Positions 1 through 9,250 of a DNA stretch of 64,000 bases are shown here, in pieces (the stretch's first letter is position 1; the number at the start of each line of letters is the position of its first letter). The position numbers and the translations under genes were made by a program. Source of the stretch: Macropodus opercularis. Taxonomy: Eukaryota; Chordata; Actinopteri; Anabantiformes; Osphronemidae. The DNA lies in assembly GCA_030770545.1 (NCBI GenBank), contig CM061109.1, positions 16,290,001-16,354,000 of the forward strand. The letters run 5' to 3'. A model generated the notes under the pieces. It was not told where the DNA came from. It saw only the letters and a list, made by a program, of their open reading frames with translations, and searched no databases.

Positions 1-397
1 TCGTGACATATATCATGTCCACGGGCGTCTTGATTTATAAACTGAGCTTCTGCGTAAACGTCTTACGCCTGATAATTTACGCGTGTTCTGGCGCTGGGCT
101 GGTCATACGTAAGCACGTTTTACAAATCATATACCCTAATCCCCCTCACGCCTACTGCAAGCGCCTCGGTGCGTAAAAAAGTCTTTATGCGGGAAAGAAA
201 ATAAAACACATTTACTGACTGTGCAAATGCATCTGCGAATAAAACGTTTTCGCCTGTGCGCGCAATTACGCACCGTTGCCCAGCGTTTAGCGAGCAAATA
301 GTAAAATAGAGTCGCCTCGGAAAGACTTCAACGCTCCGCGATCAGGGCTTATTTTTCAGACTGCAGTGCTCGTTATACACAGTTAGGAGTTACTGAC
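1..397 (-). other. zic5: zic5 intron 1, donor-proximal part
   Basis: On the minus strand the sequence after the zic5 exon opens with a GTCAGT donor (397-392). The remaining bases to the window edge hold no continuation of the zinc-finger frame: no codons for the GEKPF linker of finger 4 are present on this strand. This is therefore intron, and the last zic5 exon is outside the window. Nothing else recognisable is seen. Confidence 0.8.
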
Positions 398-1439
398 CTG
401 TGTGCGTCCTCTTGTGAATCTTTAAATTCTCCGATCGAGCGAACACTTTTCCACAACCCGGGAACGGACACGGGAAGGGCTTTTCTCCCGTGTGAACTCG
501 AATGTGATTTATCAGTTTGTACTTCGCTTTGAAAGCCTTTCCTTCCCGTGGACATTCTTCCCAAAAACAGACGTGTGTGCTCTGCTCCGGTCCCCCGACG
601 TGCTCCACCGTGACGTGGTTGACCAGTTCGTGCATGGTGCTGTAAGTTTTAGAACAGGGCTTCTTTTGACTTTGCTCCTGGTCGATCCACTTGCAGATTA
701 GCTCTTGCTTTATGGGCTGCCGCATGTACCGTAAAAACGCCCCCGCGGCTCCGTGAGGAGCAGAAGCGATGTTCACATTGAGGTTCATGGAGTTGTAGCT
801 GTGGAGAGAAGAGGGTCCATAGTGCTCTGGCCTGTGCCCGAAGTGCTCCGGCCTGCCGTAGATGTCCCCCGGTATACCCAGGCGCATCTGCCCGTTGAGG
901 GCATGGTGATGGGCACCTGGGGACGCTTGGTCGTGAAGTCCAGTGAAAAGTGAGTGGGCCCCACTTTCTGCGTGCCCATAAGCACCTGTTGGGGAGATGA
1001 ACATGCCATGGTGATGTGGGGAGGAGGCGGAACTATGCTGGTCGCCAAGTGCATGCATAGCAGAGGCTGAGAGTTCTCTCCTGAGGATGAAGTCCCTGCT
1101 GCTTGAGTAGCCTGAGTGGGGGTGAGCCACGGGGAAACCAACTGTGGTCTGAGCAGAAGTGAAAGATGCCGCGGTCTGGGCTTCGGGATGGCTCTGAATG
1201 TGCTGAGATGGGCTAAGTTTGAGAGCATTTGTCTGTGCCATGTGCTCTGGTCCAAATGGAGTGAGTGCCACTCCAGGGTCGTTGCCCAGCTCCCCAGGGT
1301 GGAGGTGGGCATGGTGGGAGAGAGGGTGATGCCCCCCTAGCCCCGGGAAGCCTGTCATATTCTGATGAGGAAGGGGTTGAGTCGCTGCCAAATCCGCTAA
1401 TCTTATCGTCGGATTCCTCTTGCTTAAAGGGGGTTCCAT
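398..1439 (-). CDS. zic5: Zic5 zinc-finger transcription factor, exon 1 (partial gene)
   Basis: Zic-family C2H2 transcription factor, a nuclear DNA-binding regulator of neural and neural-crest progenitors. The start is the ATG at 1439-1437, which begins MEPPLSKRN, the conserved Zic5 N-terminus. The exon encodes 347 full codons plus one base and ends at a GT donor (397-396) after the HTG linker of finger 3, the usual Zic intron position. Visible parts are a RDFILRRELS block (residues 115-124), LNGQMRLGIPGDIYGR (181-196), the FLRYMRQPIKQELICKW segment before finger 1, finger 1 (C249, C262, H275, H280), finger 2 (C291, C296, H312, H316) and finger 3 (C324, C329, H342, H346). Fingers 4-5 and the C-terminus lie left of position 1. 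The mammalian poly-proline insert inside finger 1 is absent. The gene is divergent to zic2 at 5938. The assignment is very secure; only the gene's incompleteness limits it. Confidence 0.96.
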
Positions 1440-1499
1440 AACTACACTGACAAGTCCATCCGCACTCACCGCAATTGTTCTCACCACACCACGCTCTCT

Positions 1500-1710
1500 A
1501 AAACATTAAGAGAATATGTATATAAGGGGTCTATAAGTTCTTTTGTCCGGCTTCTAACTCTGCTTGCTCCTTTTCCCACTCTGTCCTCAAGCGATTGGCA
1601 GAACATACAACAGTTGGAGGACACAGTGGGGAATACAGTTTAGAAATGGCACTGCGGGTATTGGACGGATTTCTGTGACTGGCAGTTAGAAGAACGAAGC
1701 GATTGGCTGT
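1500..1710 (-). promoter_or_regulatory. zic5: Probable zic5 core promoter (TATA plus two CCAAT boxes)
   Basis: Reading on the minus strand towards zic5 there are two inverted CCAAT boxes, seen as ATTGG on the plus strand at 1702-1706 and 1594-1598. Both sit inside the same nonamer, GCGATTGGC. A TATATA-type box follows at about 1519-1525. A start site 25-35 bases beyond the TATA box would fall near 1490 and give a 5' leader of about 50 bases before the ATG at 1439. An in-frame TAA near 1505 (minus strand) closes the reading frame upstream. The elements are seen directly; promoter function is inferred. Confidence 0.5.
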
Positions 1711-3319
1711 CGTTCAGCGCAGGGGCTCAGCAGGGTTCCGCCCCCTCACTCTCTTTATCGCTGTTGACTCCAAAAAGTTGTACTCACAAAGTTACCAGCG
1801 GATATGTTGGTGCGGCTTTCTGTTGGTGCTGGTGTATGTGGATGACCGAACGTCAGTTTATGTGACAAGTGCAGCCTCGTTTGTCCAAGCGTCTGACTGT
1901 CGAGTCCACGCGGAAAGGAAATAAAACAACGCGCGCTGCTGCTGCGTGGTCGTGTGACTGCTGCAAAACAAGTGACGAGTCGAGATTTGCACAAAAGGCA
2001 CATCTGTAATAACGTAACACGTGTGTACTTGGTATCTGGACGTGTTGAGTTATTAAGAAGCATATGGAGAGTCTGCAACTCCTATAGGGCATAATACGAC
2101 CTGGCAGAAAAATGTCAGATGGCAGAAGCGTAGCTGTGGCAGAGCGTTGTTGTGAGAGTATATGCACTGCTTACTTTAATTATTGTGATTTTATTATTAT
2201 TTAATATTTACATATATTATTGTACATATTTGATTTGTTTATTTTTTTATAGTGATCATCCATTTTCCTTGTAGCGGTTGTCATTAGGACTGAATAAATT
2301 CGTTGCGTATTTATTTGTAATTATTGCACTTATCTTTAAATAATTAATTATTTGAGGGGAATCTATTACAACCGACATTAAACTGAGTTCAGGACAATTT
2401 ATAAAATGTCTTAAATTTTGACATGTTACGATGCATTGATTCTAAAATAGTACGAACCTTCGCCAGCTACAAGAAACTATAGTGAACGTACTTGCACTTA
2501 TCTACAGTGAATTTGTTGCCATTTATTTTTAACACACCACTTAAATATTATTTGTCACTTCTCTGTCTGGTCTCAGTGAAGTTGACTCCCACTTGTTAAA
2601 TCATCTGAACAGTCGTGTGTCTGTCTGAATGAAGACGTGCTCATGTCTTCATTGAGACTCGTGATGTCTGGCTTCAACACCCAGACGTCACCTTGTGTTG
2701 AACAGCACTGAGCAGGAGCTGCCTCTAAAACGTGAACGTGTAGTTGTGCTCGATGGGAACAACTGACTGGTCTACATGTTACAGGCCTGTTGCACTGGCT
2801 CCTCTACTCGAAGTGATTTATGAACTTTATGAGCAGCGCAGGCTTTGAAGAGACCTTTAATTACATGATTTATTTATATGAATTTAAAGTTAATAAAAGC
2901 CCTTTAGTGCGTGATGTCTGCAGCTCCATAAACACAGAGCAGCGGTAAGTACGTTGTTTATGATCCTGTTCGTCACAATACGTTCAACACCACATTAAGC
3001 TGGAGCTGGTCCTCACAGGCGAAATGAAATTTACAATTTTAATGTTACTTTTAATTTTTGATGAATTAATTTCAGTGACGTACAACTAGTAAAACAACAG
3101 GAAACAACATCTTAAACTTGCATCAAGGAGCGGACGATTTTTTTTTTTATTGACTAGTGTTTTCTAAATTACCTAAAGCTGTCCAGTCCTCAGACAAGAA
3201 GGGGGACGTCTTAACCCCCCCCCCCCTATCTCTCTACCAATCTCTCTCTTTTTAAAACAAAGACGCATTGTCACAAACAGGGTTATTTTACCAAAAGGAG
3301 TCAAGGGGGCAGCATATGT
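1711..3319. other. zic5-zic2 intergenic spacer, zic5-proximal
   Basis: No gene is seen. The stretch is AT-rich between about 2160 and 2560. It contains a small perfect inverted repeat (9-bp arms at 2628-2636 and 2645-2653, 8-base loop), a short poly-T run near 3139 and a C12 run at about 3215-3226. Open frames here are short and match no family I recognise. Confidence 0.6.
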
Positions 3320-3560
3320 GGTCTTAACAGGTCATAGGTCAAACATCCATGAAATACAAGGTCACTGAAGCCTCAGCAGTAACCTTCCAGTGTGTCAACA
3401 TATTGATATTGTCAGATAGCAAAGAGGAGAAATATGTCTTTGGCCCCTTTGATAATGGACATGAGCGAGAGACAGTCGACTTCATTATAATTAGCTTTGG
3501 TTCAGGCTTAAAAGATGTTAGGTCCCAGCTCATATTCTGAGGAATATTTCATGAGATTTA
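3320..3560. promoter_or_regulatory. Candidate shared zic5/zic2 enhancer with DR1 and TCF/LEF sites
   Basis: This block lies about midway between the two start codons. It opens with AGGTCATAGGTCA (3329-3341), two perfect nuclear-receptor half sites one base apart (DR1). It contains CCTTTGAT (3446-3453), a TCF/LEF-type site, and a homeodomain core in TATAATTAGC near 3486. About 185 bp is free of stop codons on one frame of each strand, but the translations match no protein I know, so I read this as constrained non-coding DNA. Wnt control of zic2a-zic5 has been described in zebrafish, which makes the TCF site plausible. Conservation has not been tested here. Confidence 0.4.
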
Positions 3561-5340
3561 TATTTTGCATGTGCGGACCATGGCAGAAACGCACTCTGTT
3601 GCTAAAACCTGTTGAAATACTAGTCTTTGGGGGCTTTTCAATGGGCTAGACCCCCTTTCTTCTCCAAACAGAAGGGGAAAACCGCAGCCATGCGCCTCTG
3701 TCCGATTAATTTTCTTTTCTCCTTTTCCCCCTATCTGGGGAAGGTTTTGCGGTTTTTCAGAGAAATAAAGAACTTCTTATAGGGGTCGGCAGACGTGACT
3801 TTGAACTTGGATCAGCTCCTGCGTTTCCTGCGGTGCGGGTTGAAATAGACTTGGAAGAATGGCACACAACACTCAGCCTGTCCCACTCTGAGCTAAGAGA
3901 CACACAATTTCTCCCCAAAAAAAGTTTTTCAACGTTTCCCTCGCCTCCACCCTGTATGTGTCGCCTAAAGAGCACCGGAGAGTCGAGAGAGGCTTTGAAA
4001 TGTGTGCTGGGACGACGGGAGAGCTCGTGGGATTTTAATTTGGTGAAAATGTAAGTAAACTTCCTTTCACTTGAACTTGAAGCAGCAGCTGTGGTTATAT
4101 GGCCTGTACGTCCCAGTTTGAACGCAGACGCAGAGCATGTTTGTAGTGGAGAGTTGCCAGTAAAAGGGCGCACAGCACTTCTCTCAGTGCTGGTTTGTGT
4201 CTGGCTTTGTGGGCATCAACGGGAAAGACGAGCATCTCAGTGTTAAAATTAATAGAGGGCTTGTGGGTGTAGCGTATTGTTTTCTTGCGCGGCTGAAACC
4301 AAACATCACCCAGACGCATGCTCACAGCACCACAAACGCCCCCCGCGTCCGCACAAGACTTGACTTTTACTGCTAAAACTTTATTATAGCGAGTTCAGAC
4401 AAGACTCGACCTTATGGGTCACTAATGGTTTACATGGATCCAGGCGCAATTCACCGCGACGTGTCATTTAATTGGTGTGGTGAACGTGAGAACCACCGAG
4501 GATGCAGAACCAGCAACATATGGAACCATTAAGCGAACCAGCAACCACTGGTGGTTGCCAGTCTGAGCGGTGGAGAACCACTACAAGGCCCAGTTGCGGC
4601 TCTGCAAGCAGCGACAAACCGCTGGACTCCATACGAAGCCACACACGCTGCTCAGCTGAAGGAGCGAGTGGACGAGATTTTAGTGACTCCAAAAACTAAA
4701 TCTGAATTTAGCGACGTGATGTGAGCATTTGAGAGAAGCAAGTGGCCCCAAAATGATCCGTTAATGAATTTCTAGTGGTGTTTAAAATGACGTGTTTCAG
4801 CAGGATTGAGTCTATTGAACTTTTAATTACCAGCAGACACACACCGCTCGCATTAAAACGAAACCTGGTCAAAGCGCGTCTTGCCACAGACAATGTTTAA
4901 TGAAAAAGTAACTATATTCATAAATTAATATATAATATTCATCTTCTGTAGTTGTGCATTGCAAAGCCTATAATGAATATGAATACGTTTCAAGAGAGTT
5001 TGTGTTTCCGGCTCAATGCGGGTTATAATTTAACGCTGTGATCAAATTGTGTGGATGTCAAACAAACAGAGCTTTTGGGTGATATTTACCTTAAGTAAAT
5101 AAGAAATAATGAAGTCACCCTCTCCACATCCCTGCAGATGTAACTGTTTCTCTCATCTTATTGTTTGCCATTAAATGTCACATCTCCATCTTTTACGCGT
5201 AGCCTATGCGGCTCGACGCGTACAACACACAAACAACAACAAGAAAAACACACGTACGCTCCTCTCTTGTCGCGATCCCTTCGCGTGTAAACCCCCCAAA
5301 TGTTCTCCTAAAAGTAGGCGGTAATTATTAGTGGAAAATG
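3561..5340. other. zic5-zic2 intergenic spacer, zic2-proximal
   Basis: No recognisable coding sequence. An AT-rich patch at about 4910-4985 holds several TAAT/ATTA cores around TAAATTAATATATAATATTC and could be a further regulatory element. Open frames at 3757-4173 (minus) and 3833-4054 (plus) overlap each other and show no domain, so I leave them out as genes. Confidence 0.5.
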
Positions 5341-5560
5341 GCGTTGCACAAGTCGCAGAGGCGCTACCTACCATTGGAGGGGCACCTGGGATTGATGAGG
5401 CGCAGTGGCCAATGAGACAGCGAGGAATGAATGAACGGGCTCCAGTTAAAGGGGGCGGAAGAGGAGGTAGAGCCAGTCCACGGAGAAACAGGGACCCTCC
5501 GCGATAAGCACGGGCAAGCCAGAGAAATAAACACATACCCAATCGGAACAGCGATTTTTG
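5341..5560 (+). promoter_or_regulatory. zic2a: Probable zic2 promoter region (CCAAT boxes and GC box)
   Basis: In the 600 bp before the zic2 ATG there is an inverted CCAAT box (ATTGG at 5373-5377), a direct CCAAT box (5409-5413) and an Sp1-type GC box, GGGGGCGG (5451-5458), within 85 bp. No TATA box is obvious at a fitting distance, so this looks like a CCAAT/GC-box developmental promoter. The start site and the exact 5' leader (up to 5937) cannot be fixed from sequence alone. Confidence 0.45.
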
Positions 5561-5937
5561 TGAGATGTTCCATCTACTCTCGCTCTGTGAATGCAGAGGA
5601 CACACAGTAAGATAATTATTTAATTTTTCCTGTGCGTTTTAACGCGACCAACTGTCGCGTTCAAGGAGAGGACACAAGGAAACTCTTCACTTCGTTACAT
5701 TTGGATTTTTCCCCCTCTCAAATTCAGTAGAAATACATCTTGATAAACCGAGCGGCGTTTTTCTTCCCTCATGAGCGGAGCCGCGTTTTGAATCACGCCT
5801 GATATGGTGTTTCCAAGGCTGGAAGTTGAATTGTTGCGTGCCAGCAGCGACATTTGATTTTTCATCAACTTCTTCGCTGCAGCTCTGAGCTCTCTGATTT
5901 TTAACAGCCAGTTGTGTGTTTTTCCAAGAGAAGAAAA

Positions 5938-8428
5938 ATGTTATTGGACGCCGGTCACCAGTTCCCCGGACTGGGAGTGGGTTCGTTCGCCAGGCATCAC
6001 TCAGCGAGCGAGATGCAGGAAAGAGACTTGAGTTTGGCACAGAATAGCTTTGTAGACTCCGCACACATGGGCGCGTTTAAGCTCAACCATGAGCTTTCGC
6101 CGGGACAGAGCTCTGCCTTCACCACCCAGGCGCCGGGCTACCCCGCTGCGGCTTTGGGGGCTCACGCAGCCCATGTCACGTCGTATGCAAGCTCCCCTTT
6201 CAACTCCACCAGGGACTTTCTCTTTCGTAGTCGTGGCTTCGGTGAATCCTCTCCGGCGAGCAGCCAACATACTATTTTTGGCCCCACGGCGGGATCCCTT
6301 CATCACTCCCACACAGACACTCAAGGCCACATTCTGTTCCCCGGGATCCACGACCAGCATGGGTCCCACGGATCCCCGAATGTCCTGAACGGACAAATGA
6401 GGCTCGGACTACCCGGAGAAGTTTTTGGACGCTCCGACCAGTACCACCAGGTTTCCAGCCCGAGGACCGACCCCTACTCGGCGGCGCAGCTCCACAACCA
6501 GTACGGCTCCATGAATATGAACATGGGGATGAACATGGCAGCCCATCACCACCCCGGTGCCTTTTTCCGCTACATGAGACAGCAGTGCATTAAGCAGGAG
6601 CTCATCTGCAAGTGGATCGACCCCGAGCAGCTCAGCAACCCAAAGAAGTGCTGCAACAAAACTTTTAGCACCATGCACGAGTTGGTCACGCACGTCTCGG
6701 TGGAGCATGTTGGCGGACCGGAGCAGACGAACCACGTCTGTTTCTGGGAGGACTGCTCGCGGGAGAGCAAACCGTTCAAGGCGAAATACAAACTGGTGAA
6801 CCACATTCGGGTGCACACCGGGGAGAAGCCTTTTCCGTGTCCGTTCCCCGGCTGCGGGAAGGTCTTCGCACGCTCGGAAAACTTGAAGATACACAAGAGA
6901 ACACACACAGGTAAATATGACAACCCTGTAATGGCTTTTGTTGATTTTGTTTATTTAGCAAGATGACGCGCTAATGTTGTTTTTACGCGTTTAATTTGCT
7001 GTGATAAATGTGCGCTTTGCCAAGTCGAACACAAATGAGATCTAATGATCAGCGGCTATTTTCGGCTACTAAAGTAGTTGGTAAGAAAGTATAAACAGCC
7101 AGAGCAGCTCTCGGATCACATCCAGGAGACGACTGAGTTTAGAATAGTGGCGTAATTAATTTTCTCACCGCTGCTGCTCCTGTGACGCAAAACATTTTCC
7201 AAACGCGCAGAAAACATTTTAACTGGGCCTGTCGATGTTTTATTGTTTGGGGGTAAACTTTAAAAATGGGTCAGAGGGGGATGTGGGAGCGCGCTGCTGG
7301 CGTCGTGGAGCAGCCGGCTGGTAGTAAATCGCGTCGTTTGATTTACTGTAGCTCGTTCACAACACTGAGTTTTATGGGCTCACCTTTCCTCCTACCGCGG
7401 CCTTACACGAAATATTATTTAATACGCCAATAATTAGAGAGTTTGTTTGAGGGCTGTGCTGTAGATTTAGCCAAGCGCAGCACACACGCAAGAAACGCCT
7501 TTTGTTTTCCAATGCCTTCTTTTGATATGGCCAAGGTGCTAGACAGGGCCATTAGCAGCCTTTCACGTTTGGACTTATTTTCCAGGGAAATGCAGGATGC
7601 CGTGCCACGAAATTGGTCAGGTGTTAATTAGATTTTTATTGTCTCCCACCAAATGGTTCGCCTCCTGTAGGCCTGCTGAGGACGGCCTTTCCCCTCTCCC
7701 CAAATCACTATGCACATTATTTAGGCTAACTAAGATATAGGAGTGAAGATCACACGCGTAGGCGCAGATGTGCCACTGCTGTGATTTCCATAGTGCTCCA
7801 CACTCAAGTTCTGCATTTGAGATTTTACGCATTTAATGATGTGCACGACTCCCTGGTTGTAACGCGCCGTGCCCGAGGCGTCTCTCAGTAAAAATGTGTG
7901 ACTGTGTTGCTGCTTGTTTTTATTTATTTAAATGTATTTATTTCCGCAGGAGAGAAGCCGTTTCAGTGCGAGTTCGAAGGCTGCGACAGAAGGTTTGCAA
8001 ACAGCAGCGACCGAAAGAAGCACATGCACGTTCACACGTCGGACAAGCCTTACCTGTGCAAAATGTGTGACAAGTCCTACACACACCCCAGCTCCCTAAG
8101 AAAACACATGAAGGTAAATACCTCAGTGAGACAGGCCTACCAATAATTAATCCACTGCCAAAGCCACAGCTTTGTATTTATCATAAGCACATATCAGTTA
8201 TTAAAACACCCTTGTGCGTTTTTATTTCTCCAGGTCCATGAATCCTCTCCACCAGCATCAGACTCATCGCCAGCAGCCAGCTCTGGTTACGAGTCGTCCA
8301 CACCTCCAGGCCTGGTGTCTCCCACCACTGAGACCCAAAGCAACACCACCCTGTCCCCAGCCTCAGCTGTCCACAACACCACCAGCCACAGTGGCCTATC
8401 CTCCAATTTCAGTGAATGGTATGTTTAG
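5938..8428 (+). CDS. zic2a: Zic2 zinc-finger transcription factor (join 5938-6910, 7950-8113, 8234-8428)
   Basis: Complete Zic2, a nuclear C2H2 factor of the GLI/ZIC superfamily acting in gastrula midline, forebrain, tectum and dorsal neural tube. The exons sum to 1332 bases, 443 residues plus stop. The start is ATG 5938 (MLLDAG, the conserved Zic1-3 N-terminus). The N-terminal half carries the ZOC-like segment MGAFKLNHELSPGQ (44-57), STRDFLFRSRGFG (90-102) and LNGQMRLGLPGEVFGR (150-165). The zinc fingers are F1 C224/C239/H252/H257, F2 C268/C273/H289/H293, F3 C301/C306/H319/H323, F4 C331/C336/H349/H353 and F5 C361/C364/H377/H381. The protein ends NFSEWYV. The QQCIKQELICKWIDPEQL segment before finger 1 marks Zic2 rather than Zic1 (RQPIKQ). 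Only three histidines (203-205) and no poly-alanine tract remain of the mammalian repeats. The a-copy symbol rests on linkage to zic5. Confidence 0.96.
6911..7949 (+). other. zic2a: zic2 intron 1
   Basis: GT at 6911 (CACACAG|GTAAAT) and AG at 7948-7949 (TTTCCGCAG|GAGAG) bound a 1039-bp intron that interrupts the glycine codon of the linker between fingers 3 and 4. This is the same position as the zic5 donor, as expected for an ancestral Zic intron. The stretch 7435-7640, with GTGTTAATTAG near 7620, has some regulatory-element character. No gene is seen inside. Confidence 0.9.
7950..8113 (+). CDS. zic2a: zic2 exon 2 (zinc fingers 4 and 5)
   Basis: A 164-bp exon that completes the glycine codon of the finger 3-4 linker and then encodes finger 4 (C331, C336, H349, H353), the HTSDKPY linker and most of finger 5 (C361, C364, H377). 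It ends after K379 at AAG|GTAAAT. The last histidine ligand, H381, is therefore in the next exon. The residues here match the vertebrate ZIC2 consensus almost exactly. Confidence 0.95.
8114..8233 (+). other. zic2a: zic2 intron 2 (120 bp)
   Basis: A very short intron with GTAAAT donor (8114) and a TTTCTCCAG acceptor ending at 8233. It lies between codons K379 and V380, inside finger 5, the position used in ZIC1-3. If it were not spliced, translation would run into a stop after about ten codons. Confidence 0.93.
8234..8428 (+). CDS. zic2a: zic2 exon 3 (finger 5 end and C-terminus)
   Basis: A 195-bp exon, 64 residues plus TAG at 8426-8428. It supplies V380 and H381, closing finger 5, then a serine/proline/threonine-rich tail with SGYESSTPPGLVSP and the terminal SNFSEWYV. 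Human ZIC2 has a long alanine tract and glycine/serine runs here; this protein has neither. The terminal motif has S where the usual form is NFNEWYV. Confidence 0.94.
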   Translation, partial: VHESSPPASDSSPAASSGYESSTPPGLVSPTTETQSNTTLSPASAVHNTTSHSGLSSNFSEWYV

Positions 8429-9250
8429 GACTAAGCTGAAATAAAGCAACACACACTCATTTTACAGCACTGGGCCATCCAGCAGCAGAGTGGGACACGT
8501 GCATACGAGAGGCACACAAACGTTTGTTCTGTGTCTTTATTTTTAATATTTTCAATTCACCAGGGAAGATGACGATAACCAACAGAGGAAAATGTGTATA
8601 ATAGTCGAGGTGTGTTTCATATTGTACATAATTACTAAAAGCCCACTTTCCCATTGGTTGTGATAGTTTGTCAGTCTTTGGTGTCTAGGTGTTCCTTCAA
8701 CGGTAGCTATTTCTCTAACTGGACTTTTAGTGCACATATTACCATAAAATTGTACTATAATGTTGAATATTGTGATCCTAAGGCGAACTGATTGTACCAT
8801 ACTAAACATCTATAAACTGGAAAGAGTGCCAAAGTTAACATTTAACTCGAACAGACCACAATATTCTGCTTGTGAATGTATATTTTAGTTTGCTGGGCTT
8901 AACTTGTGATGTTTTGTGCTTTGCAAGTTTGAATTGTGAAATACTATCTGGAAGATTGTGAGGAAAATAAACGTTGTGCCGTTCAATTTTCTGTAACTAC
9001 ACCCTTCCTTTTGTAAATATCAACTGCCATATTTATCCATTTGTAATTAAATTATGGTATTTACTTGCTACAGATGAAACAGTATTTATAAAGAATGTTT
9101 CTTTACTATAAATATGTACAATTACGAGCTTAACATGGGCAGTTGTTTCGTTCTGTGCTTTTGTTCAAAGTTTTAAGAGGTGTTTCCTTCCTTATTGTGA
9201 TAAGAATTTTACTGCATACAAATATAATAAAAGGTGTTGCAAGTGCTAAA
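8429..9250 (+). other. zic2a: Probable zic2 3' untranslated region
   Basis: AT-rich, stop-filled sequence directly after the zic2 stop codon. Candidate polyadenylation signals are AATAAA at 8966-8971 and 9226-9231; the latter, followed by a GT-rich stretch, would give a leader-like trailer of about 0.8 kb. AATAAA at 8440-8445 is too close to the stop to be likely. Two Pumilio-type motifs are present, TGTACATA (8623-8630) and TGTAAATA (9012-9019). The exact end is not determinable here. Confidence 0.55.

Noticed and set aside
1440..1487. N-terminal extension of zic5 from a GTG codon
   Set aside because: No ATG upstream in frame before a stop near 1505; MEPPLSKRN is the conserved start in fish Zic5.
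5914..5937. N-terminal extension of zic2 from a GTG codon
   Set aside because: ATG at 5938 begins MLLDAG, the conserved Zic1-3 start.
6911..6966. Read-through of zic2 exon 1 to a stop at 6964
   Set aside because: A good donor at 6911 and perfect continuation of finger 4 at 7950 show it is intron.
5938..8428. Assignment of the gene pair as zic1/zic4
   Set aside because: The QQCIKQ and WIDPEQL segment is Zic2-like and the minus-strand gene begins MEPPLSKRN, diagnostic of Zic5.
8440..8445. AATAAA as the zic2 polyadenylation signal
   Set aside because: Only 12 bases after the stop codon; later signals at 8966 and 9226 are more likely.
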